Positions 10,365-24,392 of a stretch of DNA of 64,000 bases are shown one piece after another. Under the pieces are notes generated by a model that saw nothing but the letters and a program-made list of their open reading frames with translations, did no database searches and was not told the DNA's origin. The stretch is from Sipunculus nudus (Eukaryota > Annelida > Sipuncula > Golfingiida > Sipunculidae): the NCBI GenBank assembly GCA_026874595.1, contig CM049306.1, forward strand, positions 66,408,019-66,472,018. The letters run 5' to 3'. Every line of letters starts with the position of its first letter. Position 1 is the stretch's first letter. Position numbers and translations under genes: made by a program.

Positions 10365-11639
10365 ATGTTACGTCATACACTAATATCTCGAAAGCAATTG
10401 TTCAGTTTTTGGAAAATTACCGCTAGGGGGCGCTGCACTGCAACCCCGTACCTACTATCATTGTTTAACCATATCTCCAAAACTACACATTTTAGGTACA
10501 TAAACTGTACACCATATGAATTGGCCTTTCATGGCCTTTCTGCCCATGGCCCCTTTTGTTTAATCATACACCGTCCCCACAAGTTTTAGCAACTTTGTAA
10601 AAAATTAAAACCCACATGCACATATACATATGCCATCACGCATGCATGCACGCGTTTTAGTATGAAAGACAGACACGCTTTCCCGTGACTGCAAAAATTA
10701 TAGCGTTCGCCGTATAAAATAAGTAACCACAGGCACTCTTTGCGGGCCGGTTTGCCATTTCTGTCGCGTTATAGTTTATTGCTTGCCGGAATCAGAGATT
10801 TCGACAAGTATGTTGATCAGTTCCGTTTGTTTGTTTGTCTGTATGTCCCCGCTCTACAGGCCACAATTTTGCACCAATCGTCCTGAAACTTATAGGTAGA
10901 GTGTATAATCGGTTCTTCTCGGAGCCTATTGTTTTTGCTCATGATCGGTCAAGGGTCAAGGTCAGGGTCACCAAAAAGCTCAAAAACGGTTTTTTCTTCA
11001 TACCTTCGTCAAAAATAGCCGTAGGCACCTAATCTGTAGCCCGTTTTATTTGCCACTGCATGGCCACTTCCAACACTGCAAAATTGCCTGATTTCGATGT
11101 TACCATGGTTACGCAATTTTGGGGAGAAATCATGGAATTTCGTGATATTTTTCAAATTTGCAGCAATTTTACTGATTCTGAGATATTTTATGTAACATAA
11201 GAATATCTCGAAACGGGTTTTTCAGATTTTGGAAATGGCCGCCAGGGGGCGTTGCAGATGAAAAAACATGAAAATTTGTTTTGGTGCTATACCTCCAGAA
11301 CTATTAAACATTGGGCCATTTCCATCACAGCACCTTGAACTAGGGTCCATGGGCTTATTTTTGCGCATAGGCGCCAAAGTGCGCTATTGCCAGATTTCTC
11401 TATTTTTGGGGTAAAACCTTTGAATTTTGAAAATATGCAGTTTTCAGCTTCTAACTCTGTCAGTTTTTATGCTAGAGAGGTCAAAATTTTCGCATCTTGT
11501 AGCCCTTGGTGAGTTCTCGGCGATCCAACCAAAAATCTTGCAAAATCTCGCACCGTTTCTCGTCGAATGAGATTTCGCGATTTCACGGTGACATGCCCTA
11601 TAGGCCACAGATATGCAGGCATCCTTTTGAAACTGATAC
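10365..11639. repeat. Satellite unit U9
   Basis: Common state at all variable positions with G at 11090, as in U4. Confidence 0.92.
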
Positions 11640-12914
11640 ATGTTACGTCATACACTAATATCTCGAAAGCAATTGTTCAGTTTTTGGAAAATTACCGCTA
11701 GGGGGCGCTGCACTGCAACCCCGTACCTACTATCATTGTTTAACCATATCTCCAAAACTACACATTTTAGGTACATAAACTGTACACCATATGAATTGGC
11801 CTTTCATGGCCTTTCTGCCCATGGCCCCTTTTGTTTAATCATACACCGTCCCCACAAGTTTTAGCAACTTTGTAAAAAATTAAAACCCACATGCACATAT
11901 ACATATGCCATCACGCATGCATGCACGCGTTTTAGTTAGAAAGACAGACACACTTTCCCGTGACTGCAAAAATTATAGCGTTCGCCGTATAAAATAAGTA
12001 ACCACAGGCACTCTTTGCGGGCCGGTTTGCCATTTCTGTCGCGTTATAGTTTATTGCTTGCCGGAATCAGAGATTTCGACAAGTATGTTGATCAGTTCCG
12101 TTTGTTTGTTTGTCTGTATGTCCCCGCTCTACAGGCCACAATTTTGCACCAATCGTCCTGAAACTTATAGGTAGAGTGTATAATCGGTTCTTCTCGGAGC
12201 CTATTGTTTTTGCTCATGATCGGTCAAGGGTCAAGGTCAGGGTCACCAAAAAGCTCAAAAACGGTTTTTTCTTCATACCTTCGTCAAAAATAGCCGTAGG
12301 CACCTAATCTGTAGCCCGTTTTATTTGCCACTGCATGGCCACTTCCAACACTGCAAAATTGCCTGATTTCGATGTTACCATGGTTACGCAATTTTGGGGA
12401 GAAATCATGGAATTTCGTGATATTTTTCAAATTTGCAGCAATTTTACTGATTCTGAGATATTTTATGTAACATAAGAATATCTCGAAACGGGTTTTTCAG
12501 ATTTTGGAAATGGCCGCCAGGGGGCGTTGCAGATGAAAAAACATGAAAATTTGTTTTGGTGCTATACCTCCAGAACTATTAAACATTGGGCCATTTCCAT
12601 CACAGCACCTTGAACTAGGGTCCATGGGCTTATTTTTGCGCATAGGCGCCAAAGTGCGCTATTGCCAGATTTCTCTATTTTTGGGGTAAAACCTTTGAAT
12701 TTTGAAAATATGCAGTTTTCAGCTTCTAACTCTGTCAGTTTTTATGCTAGAGAGGTCAAAATTTTCGCATCTTGTAGCCCTTGGTGAGTTCTCGGCGATC
12801 CAACCAAAAATCTTGCAAAATCTCGCACCGTTTCTCGTCGAATGAGATTTCGCGATTTCACGGTGACATGCCCTATAGGCCACAGATATGCAGGCATCCT
12901 TTTGAAACTGATAC
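11640..12914. repeat. Satellite unit U10
   Basis: Same triple marker as U5, at 11937, 11938 and 11952. Confidence 0.93.
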
Positions 12915-14189
12915 ATGTTACGTCATACACTAATATCTCGAAAGCAATTGTTCAGTTTTTGGAAAATTACCGCTAGGGGGCGCTGCACTGCAACCCCGTA
13001 CCTACTATCATTGTTTAACCATATCTCCAAAACTACACATTTTTGGTACATAAACTGTACACCATATGAATTGGCCTTTCATGGCCTTTATGCCCATGGC
13101 CCCTTTTGTTTAATCATACACCGTCCCCACAAGTTTTAGCAACTTTGTAAAAAATTAAAACCCACATGCACATATACATATGCCATCACGCATGCATGCA
13201 CGCGTTTTAGTATGAAAGACAGACACGCTTTCCCGTGACTGCAAAAATTATAGCGTTCGCCGTATAAAATAAGTAACCACAGGCACTCTTTGCGGGCCGG
13301 TTTGCCATTTCTGTCGCGTTATAGTTTATTGCTTGCCGGAATCAGAGATTTCGACAAGTATGTTGATCAGTTCCGTTTGTTTGTTTGTCTGTATGTCCCC
13401 GCTCTACAGGCCACAATTTTGCACCAATCGTCCTGAAACTTATAGGTAGAGTGTATAATCGGTTCTTCTCGGAGCCTATTGTTTTTGCTCATGATCGGTC
13501 AAGGGTCAAGGTCAGGGTCACCAAAAAGCTCAAAAACGGTTTTTTCTTCATACCTTCGTCAAAAATAGCCGTAGGCACCTAATCTGTAGCCCGTTTTATT
13601 TGCCACTGCATGGCCACTTCCAACACTGCAAAATTGCCTGATTTCGATGTTACCATGGTTACGCAATTTTGGGGAGAAATCATGGAATTTCGTGATATTT
13701 TTCAAATTTGCAGCAATTTTACTGATTCTGAGATATTTTATGTAACATAAGAATATCTCGAAACGGGTTTTTCAGATTTTGGAAATGGCCGCCAGGGGGC
13801 GTTGCAGATGAAAAAACATGAAAATTTGTTTTGGTGCTATACCTCCAGAACTATTAAACATTGGGCCATTTCCATCACAGCACCTTGAACTAGGGTCCAT
13901 GGGCTTATTTTTGCGCATAGGCGCCAAAGTGCGCTATTGCCAGATTTCTCTATTTTTGGGGTAAAACCTTTGAATTTTGAAAATATGCAGTTTTCAGCTT
14001 CTAACTCTGTCAGTTTTTATGCTAGAGAGGTCAAAATTTTCGCATCTTGTAGCCCTTGGTGAGTTCTCGGCGATCCAACCAAAAATCTTGCAAAATCTCG
14101 CACCGTTTCTCGTCGAATGAGATTTCGCGATTTCACGGTGACATGCCCTATAGGCCACAGATATGCAGGCATCCTTTTGAAACTGATAC
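12915..14189. repeat. Satellite unit U11
   Basis: Third unit of the U1/U6 type, with T at 13044 and A at 13090. Confidence 0.93.
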
Positions 14190-15464
14190 ATGTTACGTCA
14201 TACACTAATATCTCGAAAGCAATTGTTCAGTTTTTGGAAAATTACCGCTAGGGGGCGCTGCACTGCAACCCCGTACCTACTATCATTGTTTAACCATATC
14301 TCCAAAACTACACATTTTAGGTACATAAACTGTACACCATATGAATTGGCCTTTCATGGCCTTTCTGCCCATGGCCCCTTTTGTTTAATCATACACCGTC
14401 CCCACAAGTTTTAGCAACTTTGTAAAAAATTAAAACCCACATGCACATATACATATGCCATCACGCATGCATGCACGCGTTTTAGTATGAAAGACAGACA
14501 CGCTTTCCCGTGACTGCAAAAATTATAGCGTTCGCCGTATAAAATAAGTAACCACAGGCACTCTTTGCGGGCCGGTTTGCCATTTCTGTCGCCTTATAGT
14601 TTATTGCTTGCCGGAATCCGAGATTTCGACAAGTATGTTGATCAGTTCCGTTTGTTTGTTTGTCTGTATGTCCCCGCTCTACAGGCCACAATTTTGCACC
14701 AATCGTCCTGAAACTTATAGGTAGAGTGTATAATCGGTTCTTCTCGGAGCCTATTGTTTTTGCTCATGATCGGTCAAGGGTCAAGGTCAGGGTCACCAAA
14801 AAGCTCAAAAACGGTTTTTTCTTCATACCTTCGTCAAAAATAGCCGTAGGCACCTAATCTGTAGCCCGTTTTATTTGCCACTGCATGGCCACTTCCAACA
14901 CTGCAAAATTGCCTGATTTCGATGTTACCATGGTTACGCAATTTTGGGGAGAAATCATGGAATTTCGTGATATTTTTCAAATTTGCAGCAATTTTACTGA
15001 TTCTGAGATATTTTATGTAACATAAGAATATCTCGAAACGGGTTTTTCAGATTTTGGAAATGGCCGCCAGGGGGCGTTGCAGATGAAAAAACATGAAAAT
15101 TTGTTTTGGTGCTATACCTCCAGAACTATTAAACATTGGGCCATTTCCATCACAGCACCTTGAACTAGGGTCCATGGGCTTATTTTTGCGCATAGGCGCC
15201 AAAGTGCGCTATTGCCAGATTTCTCTATTTTTGGGGTAAAACCTTTGAATTTTGAAAATATGCAGTTTTCAGCTTCTAACTCTGTCAGTTTTTATGCTAG
15301 AGAGGTCAAAATTTTCGCATCTTGTAGCCCTTGGTGAGTTCTCGGCGATCCAACCAAAAATCTTGCAAAATCTCGCACCGTTTCTCGTCGAATGAGATTT
15401 CGCGATTTCACGGTGACATGCCCTACAGGCCACAGATATGCAGGCATCCTTTTGAAACTGATAC
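14190..15464. repeat. Satellite unit U12 (junction of the five-unit and four-unit patterns)
   Basis: Its left part carries the U7 markers (C at 14593 and 14619). Its right end carries C at 15426, which belongs to the next pattern (shared with 20528). The switch between patterns therefore lies between about 14.6 and 15.4 kb. Confidence 0.92.
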
Positions 15465-16740
15465 ATGTTACGTCATACACTAATATCTCGAAAGCAATTG
15501 TTCAGTTTTTGGAAAATTACCGCTAGGGGGCGCTGCACTGCAACCCCGTACCTACTATCATTGTTTAACCATATCTCCAAAACTACACATTTTAGGTACA
15601 TAAACTGTACACCATATGAATTGGCCTTTCATGGCCTTTCTGCCCATGGCCCCTTTTGTTTAATCATACACCGTCCCCACAAGTTTTAGCAACTTTGTAA
15701 AAAATTAAAACCCACATGCACATATACATATGCCATCACGCATGCATGCACGCGTTTTAGTATGAAAGACAGACACGCTTTCCCGTGACTGCAAAAATTA
15801 TAGCGTTCGCCGTATAAAATAAGTAACCACAGGCACTCTTTGCGGGCCGGTTTGCCATTTCTGTCGCGTTATAGTTTATTGCTTGCCGGAATCCGAGATT
15901 TCGACAAGTATGTTGATCAGTTCCGTTTGTTTGTTTGTCTGTATGTCCCCGCTCTACAGGCCACAATTTTGCACCAATCGTCCTGAAACTTATAGGTAGA
16001 GTGTATAATCGGTTCTTCTCGGAGCCTATTGTTTTTGCTCATGATCGGTCAAGGGTCAAGGTCAGGGTCACCAAAAAGCTCAAAAACGGTTTTTTTCTTC
16101 ATACCTTCGTCAAAAATAGCCGTAGGCACCTAATCTGTAGCCCGTTTTATTTGCCACTGCATGGCCACTTCCAACACTGCAAAATTGCCTCATTTCGATG
16201 TTACCATGGTTACGCAATTTTGGGGAGAAATCATGGAATTTCGTGATATTTTTCAAATTTGCAGCAATTTTACTGATTCTGAGATATTTTATGTAACATA
16301 AGAATATCTCGAAACGGGTTTTTCAGATTTTGGAAATGGCCGCCAGGGGGCGTTGCAGATGAAAAAACATGAACATTTGTTTTGGTGCTATACCTCCAGA
16401 ACTATTAAACATTGGGCCATTTCCATCACAGCACCTTGAACTAGGGTCCATGGGCTTATTTTTGCGCATAGGCGCCAAAGTGCGCTATTGCCAGATTTCT
16501 CTATTTTTGGGGTAAAACCTTTGAATTTTGAAAATATGCAGTTTTCAGCTTCTAACTCTGTCAGTTTTTATGCTAGAGAGGTCAAAATTTTCGCATCTTG
16601 TAGCCCTTGGTGAGTTCTCGGCGATCCAACCAAAAATCTTGCAAAATCTCGCACCGTTTCTCGTCGAATGAGATTTCGCGATTTCACGGTGACATGCCCT
16701 ATAGGCCACAGATATGCAGGCATCCTTTTGAAACTGCTAC
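15465..16740. repeat. Satellite unit U13 (1,276 bp, T7 run)
   Basis: One extra T in the run at 16090-16096 (seven instead of six) lengthens the unit. Other markers are C at 15894, C at 16191, C at 16374 (GAACATTTG) and C at 16737 (CTGCTAC). All except the extra T are shared with U17. Confidence 0.93.
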
Positions 16741-18016
16741 ATGTTACGTCATACACTAATATCTCGAAAGCAATTGTTCAGTTTTTGGAAAATTACCGCT
16801 AGGGGGCGCTGCACTGCAACCCCGTACCTACTATCATTGTTTAACCATATCTCCAAAACTACACATTTTAGGTACATAAACTGTACACCATATGAATTGG
16901 CCTTTCATGGCCTTTCTGCCCATGGCCCCTTTTGTTTAATCATACACCGTCCCCACAAGTTTTAGCAACTTTGTAAAAAATTAAAACCCACATGCACATA
17001 TACATATGCCATCACGCATGCATGCACGCGTTTTAGTATGAAAGACAGACACGCTTTCCCGTGACTGCAAAAATTATAGCGTTCGCCGTATAAAATAAGT
17101 AACCACAGGCACTCTTTGCGGGCCGGTTTGCCATTTCTGTCGCGTTATAGTTTATTGCTTGCCGGAATCAGAGATTTCGACAAGTATGTTGATCAGTTCC
17201 GTTTGTTTGTTTGTCTGTATGTCCCCGCTCTACAGGCCACAATTTTGCACCAATCGTCCTGAAACTTATAGGTAGAGTGTATAATCGGTTCTTCTCGGAG
17301 CCTATTGTTTTTGCTCATGATCGGTCAAGGGTCAAGGTCAGGGTCACCAAAAAGCTCAAAAACGGTTTTTTCTTCATACCTTCGTCAAAAATAGCCGTAG
17401 GCACCTAATCTGTAGCCCGTTTTATTTGCCACTGCATGGCCACTTCCAACACTGCAAAATTGCCTGATTTCGATGTTACCATGGTTACGCAATTTTGGGG
17501 AGAAATCATGGAATTTCGTGATATTTTTCAAATTTGCAGCAATTTTACTGATTCTGAGATATTTTATGTAACATAAGAATATCTCGAAACGGGTTTTTCA
17601 GATTTTGGAAATGGCCGCCAGGGGGCGTTGCAGATGAAAAAACATGAAAATTTGTTTTGGTGCTATACCTCCAGAACTATTAAACATTGGGCCATTTCCA
17701 TCACAGCACCTTGAACTAGGGTCCATGGGCTTATTTTTGCGCATAGGCGCCAAAGTGCGCTATTGCCAGATTTCTCTATTTTTGGGGGTAAAACCTTTGA
17801 ATTTTGAAAATATGCAGTTTTCAGCTTCTAACTCTGTCAGTTTTTATGCTAGAGAGGTCAAAATTTTCGCATCTTTTAGCCCTTGGTGAGTTCTCGGCGA
17901 TCCAACCAAAAATCTTGCAAAATCTCGCACCGTTTCTCGTCGAATGAGATTTCGCGATTTCACGGTGACATGCCCTATAGGCCACAGATATGCAGGCATC
18001 CTTTTGAAACTGATAC
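16741..18016. repeat. Satellite unit U14 (1,276 bp, G5 run)
   Basis: Five Gs at 17784-17788 replace the usual four, and T at 17876 gives CTTTTAGCCC. The two changes, 88-92 bp apart, travel together in U14, U18, U20 and U21. Confidence 0.93.
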
Positions 18017-19291
18017 ATGTTACGTCATACACTAATATCTCGAAAGCAATTGTTCAGTTTTTGGAAAATTACCGCTAGGGGGCGCTGCACTGCAACCCCG
18101 TACCTACTATCATTGTTTAACCATATCTCCAAAACTACACATTTTAGGTACATAAACTGTACACCATATGAATTGGCCTTTCATGGCCTTTCTGCCCATG
18201 GCCCCTTTTGTTTAATCATACACCGTCCCCACAAGTTTTAGCAACTTTGTAAAAAATTAAAACCCACATGCACATATACATATGCCATCACGCATGCATG
18301 CACGCGTTTTAGTATGAAAGACAGACACGCTTTCCCGTGACTGCAAAAATTATAGCGTTCGCCGTATAAAATAAGTAACCACAGGCACTCTTTGCGGGCC
18401 GGTTTGCCATTTCTGTCGCGTTATAGTTTATTGCTTGCCGGAATCAGAGATTTCGACAAGTATGTTGATCAGTTCCGTTTGTTTGTTTGTCTGTATGTCC
18501 CCGCTCTACAGGCCACAATTTTGCACCAATCGTCCTGAAACTTATAGGTAGAGTGTATAATCGGTTCTTCTCGGAGCCTATTGTTTTTGCTCATGATCGG
18601 TCAAGGGTCAAGGTCAGGGTCACCAAAAAGCTCAAAAACGGTTTTTTCTTCATACCTTCGTCAAAAATAGCCGTAGGCACCTAATCTGTAGCCCGTTTTA
18701 TTTGCCACTGCATGGCCACTTCCAACACTGCAAAATTGCCTGATTTCGATGTTACCATGGTTACGCAATTTTGGGGAGAAATCATGGAATTTCGTGATAT
18801 TTTTCAAATTTGCAGCAATTTTACTGATTCTGAGATATTTTATGTAACATAAGAATATCTCGAAACGGGTTTTTCAGATTTTGGAAATGGCCGCCAGGGG
18901 GCGTTGCAGATGAAAAAACATGAAAATTTGTTTTGGTGCTATACCTCCAGAACTATTAAACATTGGGCCATTTCCATCACAGCACCTTGAACTAGGGTCC
19001 ATGGGCTTATTTTTGCGCATAGGCGCCAAAGTGCGCTATTGCCAGATTTCTCTATTTTTGGGGTAAAACCTTTGAATTTTGAAAATATGCAGTTTTCAGC
19101 TTCTAACTCTGTCAGTTTTTATGCTAGAGAGGTCAAAATTTTCGCATCTTGTAGCCCTTGGTGAGTTCTCGGCGATCCAACCAAAAATCTTGCAAAATCT
19201 CGCACCGTTTCTCGTCGAATGAGATTTCGCGATTTCACGGTGACATGCCCTATAGGCCACAGATATGCAGGCATCCTTTTGAAACTGCTAC
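18017..19291. repeat. Satellite unit U15
   Basis: G at offset 725 and C at 19288 (CTGCTAC). Confidence 0.92.
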
Positions 19292-20566
19292 ATGTTACGT
19301 CATACACTAATATCTCGAAAGCAATTGTTCAGTTTTTGGAAAATTACCGCTAGGGGGCGCTGCACTGCAACCCCGTACCTACTATCATTGTTTAACCATA
19401 TCTCCAAAACTACACATTTTAGGTACATAAACTGTACACCATATGAATTGGCCTTTCATGGCCTTTCTGCCCATGGCCCCTTTTGTTTAATCATACACCG
19501 TCCCCACAAGTTTTAGCAACTTTGTAAAAAATTAAAACCCACATGCACATATACATATGCCATCACGCATGCATGCACGCGTTTTAGTATGAAAGACAGA
19601 CACGCTTTCCCGTGACTGCAAAAATTATAGCGTTCGCCGTATAAAATAAGTAACCACAGGCACTCTTTGCGGGCCGGTTTGCCATTTCTGTCGCGTTATA
19701 GTTTATTGCTTGCCGGAATCAGAGATTTCGACAAGTATGTTGATCAGTTCCGTTTGTTTGTTTGTCTGTATGTCCCCGCTCTACAGGCCACAATTTTGCA
19801 CCAATCGTCCTGAAACTTATAGGTAGAGTGTATAATCGGTTCTTCTCGGAGCCTATTGTTTTTGCTCATGATCGGTCAAGGGTCAAGGTCAGGGTCACCA
19901 AAAAGCTCAAAAACGGTTTTTTCTTCATACCTTCGTCAAAAATAGCCGTAGGCACCTAATCTGTAGCCCGTTTTATTTGCCACTGCATGGCCACTTCCAA
20001 CACTGCAAAATTGCCTCATTTCGATGTTACCATGGTTACGCAATTTTGGGGAGAAATCATGGAATTTCGTGATATTTTTCAAATTTGCAGCAATTTTACT
20101 GATTCTGAGATATTTTATGTAACATAAGAATATCTCGAAACGGGTTTTTCAGATTTTGGAAATGGCCGCCAGGGGGCGTTGCAGATGAAAAAACATGAAA
20201 ATTTGTTTTGGTGCTATACCTCCAGAACTATTAAACATTGGGCCATTTCCATCACAGCACCTTGAACTAGGGTCCATGGGCTTATTTTTGCGCATAGGCG
20301 CCAAAGTGCGCTATTGCCAGATTTCTCTATTTTTGGGGTAAAACCTTTGAATTTTGAAAATATGCAGTTTTCAGCTTCTAACTCTGTCAGTTTTTATGCT
20401 AGAGAGGTCAAAATTTTCGCATCTTGTAGCCCTTGGTGAGTTCTCGGCGATCCAACCAAAAATCTTGCAAAATCTCGCACCGTTTCTCGTCGAATGAGAT
20501 TTCGCGATTTCACGGTGACATGCCCTACAGGCCACAGATATGCAGGCATCCTTTTGAAACTGATAC
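19292..20566. repeat. Satellite unit U16
   Basis: C at offset 725 and C at 20528 (CCCTACAGG), the latter shared with the end of U12. Confidence 0.92.
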
Positions 20567-21841
20567 ATGTTACGTCATACACTAATATCTCGAAAGCAAT
20601 TGTTCAGTTTTTGGAAAATTACCGCTAGGGGGCGCTGCACTGCAACCCCGTACCTACTATCATTGTTTAACCATATCTCCAAAACTACACATTTTAGGTA
20701 CATAAACTGTACACCATATGAATTGGCCTTTCATGGCCTTTCTGCCCATGGCCCCTTTTGTTTAATCATACACCGTCCCCACAAGTTTTAGCAACTTTGT
20801 AAAAAATTAAAACCCACATGCACATATACATATGCCATCACGCATGCATGCACGCGTTTTAGTATGAAAGACAGACACGCTTTCCCGTGACTGCAAAAAT
20901 TATAGCGTTCGCCGTATAAAATAAGTAACCACAGGCACTCTTTGCGGGCCGGTTTGCCATTTCTGTCGCGTTATAGTTTATTGCTTGCCGGAATCCGAGA
21001 TTTCGACAAGTATGTTGATCAGTTCCGTTTGTTTGTTTGTCTGTATGTCCCCGCTCTACAGGCCACAATTTTGCACCAATCGTCCTGAAACTTATAGGTA
21101 GAGTGTATAATCGGTTCTTCTCGGAGCCTATTGTTTTTGCTCATGATCGGTCAAGGGTCAAGGTCAGGGTCACCAAAAAGCTCAAAAACGGTTTTTTCTT
21201 CATACCTTCGTCAAAAATAGCCGTAGGCACCTAATCTGTAGCCCGTTTTATTTGCCACTGCATGGCCACTTCCAACACTGCAAAATTGCCTCATTTCGAT
21301 GTTACCATGGTTACGCAATTTTGGGGAGAAATCATGGAATTTCGTGATATTTTTCAAATTTGCAGCAATTTTACTGATTCTGAGATATTTTATGTAACAT
21401 AAGAATATCTCGAAACGGGTTTTTCAGATTTTGGAAATGGCCGCCAGGGGGCGTTGCAGATGAAAAAACATGAACATTTGTTTTGGTGCTATACCTCCAG
21501 AACTATTAAACATTGGGCCATTTCCATCACAGCACCTTGAACTAGGGTCCATGGGCTTATTTTTGCGCATAGGCGCCAAAGTGCGCTATTGCCAGATTTC
21601 TCTATTTTTGGGGTAAAACCTTTGAATTTTGAAAATATGCAGTTTTCAGCTTCTAACTCTGTCAGTTTTTATGCTAGAGAGGTCAAAATTTTCGCATCTT
21701 GTAGCCCTTGGTGAGTTCTCGGCGATCCAACCAAAAATCTTGCAAAATCTCGCACCGTTTCTCGTCGAATGAGATTTCGCGATTTCACGGTGACATGCCC
21801 TATAGGCCACAGATATGCAGGCATCCTTTTGAAACTGCTAC
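20567..21841. repeat. Satellite unit U17
   Basis: C at 20996, C at 21292, C at 21475 and C at 21838. This is the same combination as U13 without the extra T. Confidence 0.93.
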
Positions 21842-23117
21842 ATGTTACGTCATACACTAATATCTCGAAAGCAATTGTTCAGTTTTTGGAAAATTACCGC
21901 TAGGGGGCGCTGCACTGCAACCCCGTACCTACTATCATTGTTTAACCATATCTCCAAAACTACACATTTTAGGTACATAAACTGTACACCATATGAATTG
22001 GCCTTTCATGGCCTTTCTGCCCATGGCCCCTTTTGTTTAATCATACACCGTCCCCACAAGTTTTAGCAACTTTGTAAAAAATTAAAACCCACATGCACAT
22101 ATACATATGCCATCACGCATGCATGCACGCGTTTTAGTATGAAAGACAGACACGCTTTCCCGTGACTGCAAAAATTATAGCGTTCGCCGTATAAAATAAG
22201 TAACCACAGGCACTCTTTGCGGGCCGGTTTGCCATTTCTGTCGCGTTATAGTTTATTGCTTGCCGGAATCAGAGATTTCGACAAGTATGTTGATCAGTTC
22301 CGTTTGTTTGTTTGTCTGTATGTCCCCGCTCTACAGGCCACAATTTTGCACCAATCGTCCTGAAACTTATAGGTAGAGTGTATAATCGGTTCTTCTCGGA
22401 GCCTATTGTTTTTGCTCATGATCGGTCAAGGGTCAAGGTCAGGGTCACCAAAAAGCTCAAAAACGGTTTTTTCTTCATACCTTCGTCAAAAATAGCCGTA
22501 GGCACCTAATCTGTAGCCCGTTTTATTTGCCACTGCATGGCCACTTCCAACACTGCAAAATTGCCTGATTTCGATGTTACCATGGTTACGCAATTTTGGG
22601 GAGAAATCATGGAATTTCGTGATATTTTTCAAATTTGCAGCAATTTTACTGATTCTGAGATATTTTATGTAACATAAGAATATCTCGAAACGGGTTTTTC
22701 AGATTTTGGAAATGGCCGCCAGGGGGCGTTGCAGATGAAAAAACATGAAAATTTGTTTTGGTGCTATACCTCCAGAACTATTAAACATTGGGCCATTTCC
22801 ATCACAGCACCTTGAACTAGGGTCCATGGGCTTATTTTTGCGCATAGGCGCCAAAGTGCGCTATTGCCAGATTTCTCTATTTTTGGGGGTAAAACCTTTG
22901 AATTTTGAAAATATGCAGTTTTCAGCTTCTAACTCTGTCAGTTTTTATGCTAGAGAGGTCAAAATTTTCGCATCTTTTAGCCCTTGGTGAGTTCTCGGCG
23001 ATCCAACCAAAAATCTTGCAAAATCTCGCACCGTTTCTCGTCGAATGAGATTTCGCGATTTCACGGTGACATGCCCTATAGGCCACAGATATGCAGGCAT
23101 CCTTTTGAAACTGCTAC
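21842..23117. repeat. Satellite unit U18 (1,276 bp, G5 run)
   Basis: Gs at 22885-22889 and T at 22977 match U14, but the end carries C at 23114 where U14 has A. Confidence 0.93.
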
Positions 23118-24392
23118 ATGTTACGTCATACACTAATATCTCGAAAGCAATTGTTCAGTTTTTGGAAAATTACCGCTAGGGGGCGCTGCACTGCAACCCC
23201 GTACCTACTATCATTGTTTAACCATATCTCCAAAACTACACATTTTAGGTACATAAACTGTACACCATATGAATTGGCCTTTCATGGCCTTTCTGCCCAT
23301 GGCCCCTTTTGTTTAATCATACACCGTCCCCACAAGTTTTAGCAACTTTGTAAAAAATTAAAACCCACATGCACATATACATATGCCATCACGCATGCAT
23401 GCACGCGTTTTAGTATGAAAGACAGACACGCTTTCCCGTGACTGCAAAAATTATAGCGTTCGCCGTATAAAATAAGTAACCACAGGCACTCTTTGCGGGC
23501 CGGTTTGCCATTTCTGTCGCGTTATAGTTTATTGCTTGCCGGAATCAGAGATTTCGACAAGTATGTTGATCAGTTCCGTTTGTTTGTTTGTCTGTATGTC
23601 CCCGCTCTACAGGCCACAATTTTGCACCAATCGTCCTGAAACTTATAGGTAGAGTGTATAATCGGTTCTTCTCGGAGCCTATTGTTTTTGCTCATGATCG
23701 GTCAAGGGTCAAGGTCAGGGTCACCAAAAAGCTCAAAAACGGTTTTTTCTTCATACCTTCGTCAAAAATAGCCGTAGGCACCTAATCTGTAGCCCGTTTT
23801 ATTTGCCACTGCATGGCCACTTCCAACACTGCAAAATTGCCTCATTTCGATGTTACCATGGTTACGCAATTTTGGGGAGAAATCATGGAATTTCGTGATA
23901 TTTTTCAAATTTGCAGCAATTTTACTGATTCTGAGATATTTTATGTAACATAAGAATATCTCGAAACGGGTTTTTCAGATTTTGGAAATGGCCGCCAGGG
24001 GGCGTTGCAGATGAAAAAACATGAAAATTTGTTTTGGTGCTATACCTCCAGAACTATTAAACATTGGGCCATTTCCATCACAGCACCTTGAACTAGGGTC
24101 CATGGGCTTATTTTTGCGCATAGGCGCCAAAGTGCGCTATTGCCAGATTTCTCTATTTTTGGGGTAAAACCTTTGAATTTTGAAAATATGCAGTTTTCAG
24201 CTTCTAACTCTGTCAGTTTTTATGCTAGAGAGGTCAAAATTTTCGCATCTTGTAGCCCTTGGTGAGTTCTCGGCGATCCAACCAAAAATCTTGCAAAATC
24301 TCGCACCGTTTCTCGTCGAATGAGATTTCGCGATTTCACGGTGACATGCCCTATAGGCCACAGATATGCAGGCATCCTTTTGAAACTGCTAC
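23118..24392. repeat. Satellite unit U19
   Basis: C at offset 725 and C at 24389 (CTGCTAC), the last unit with the CTGCTAC state. Confidence 0.92.

Larger units (their letters stand above)
9090..15464. repeat. Higher-order repeat A, copy 2 (U8-U12, 6,375 bp)
   Basis: The same ordered markers recur: U8 has A at 9331, C at 9519 and T at 10344. U9 is plain. U10 has changes at 11937, 11938 and 11952. U11 has T at 13044 and A at 13090. U12 has C at 14593 and C at 14619. The only difference from copy 1 that I see is C at 15426 near the right end of U12, which is instead shared with the end of U16. Confidence 0.9.
15426..22977. repeat. Higher-order pattern B: two-unit block repeated four units apart
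   Basis: Markers recur with a spacing of 5,101-5,102 bp: 15426/20528, 15894/20996, 16191/21292, 16374/21475, 16737/21838, the G-run 17784/22885 and 17876/22977. The small drift from 5,102 to 5,101 is explained by the extra T in U13. The next units (U15-U16 against U19-U20) match at 19288/24389 but not at offset 725, so the duplication is partly eroded. Confidence 0.8.

Noticed and set aside
15935-16246. 103-codon open frame, the longest in the window
   Set aside because: It arises only because an extra T in the run at 16090-16096 joins two frames in U13. This is a homopolymer length change, not a gene.
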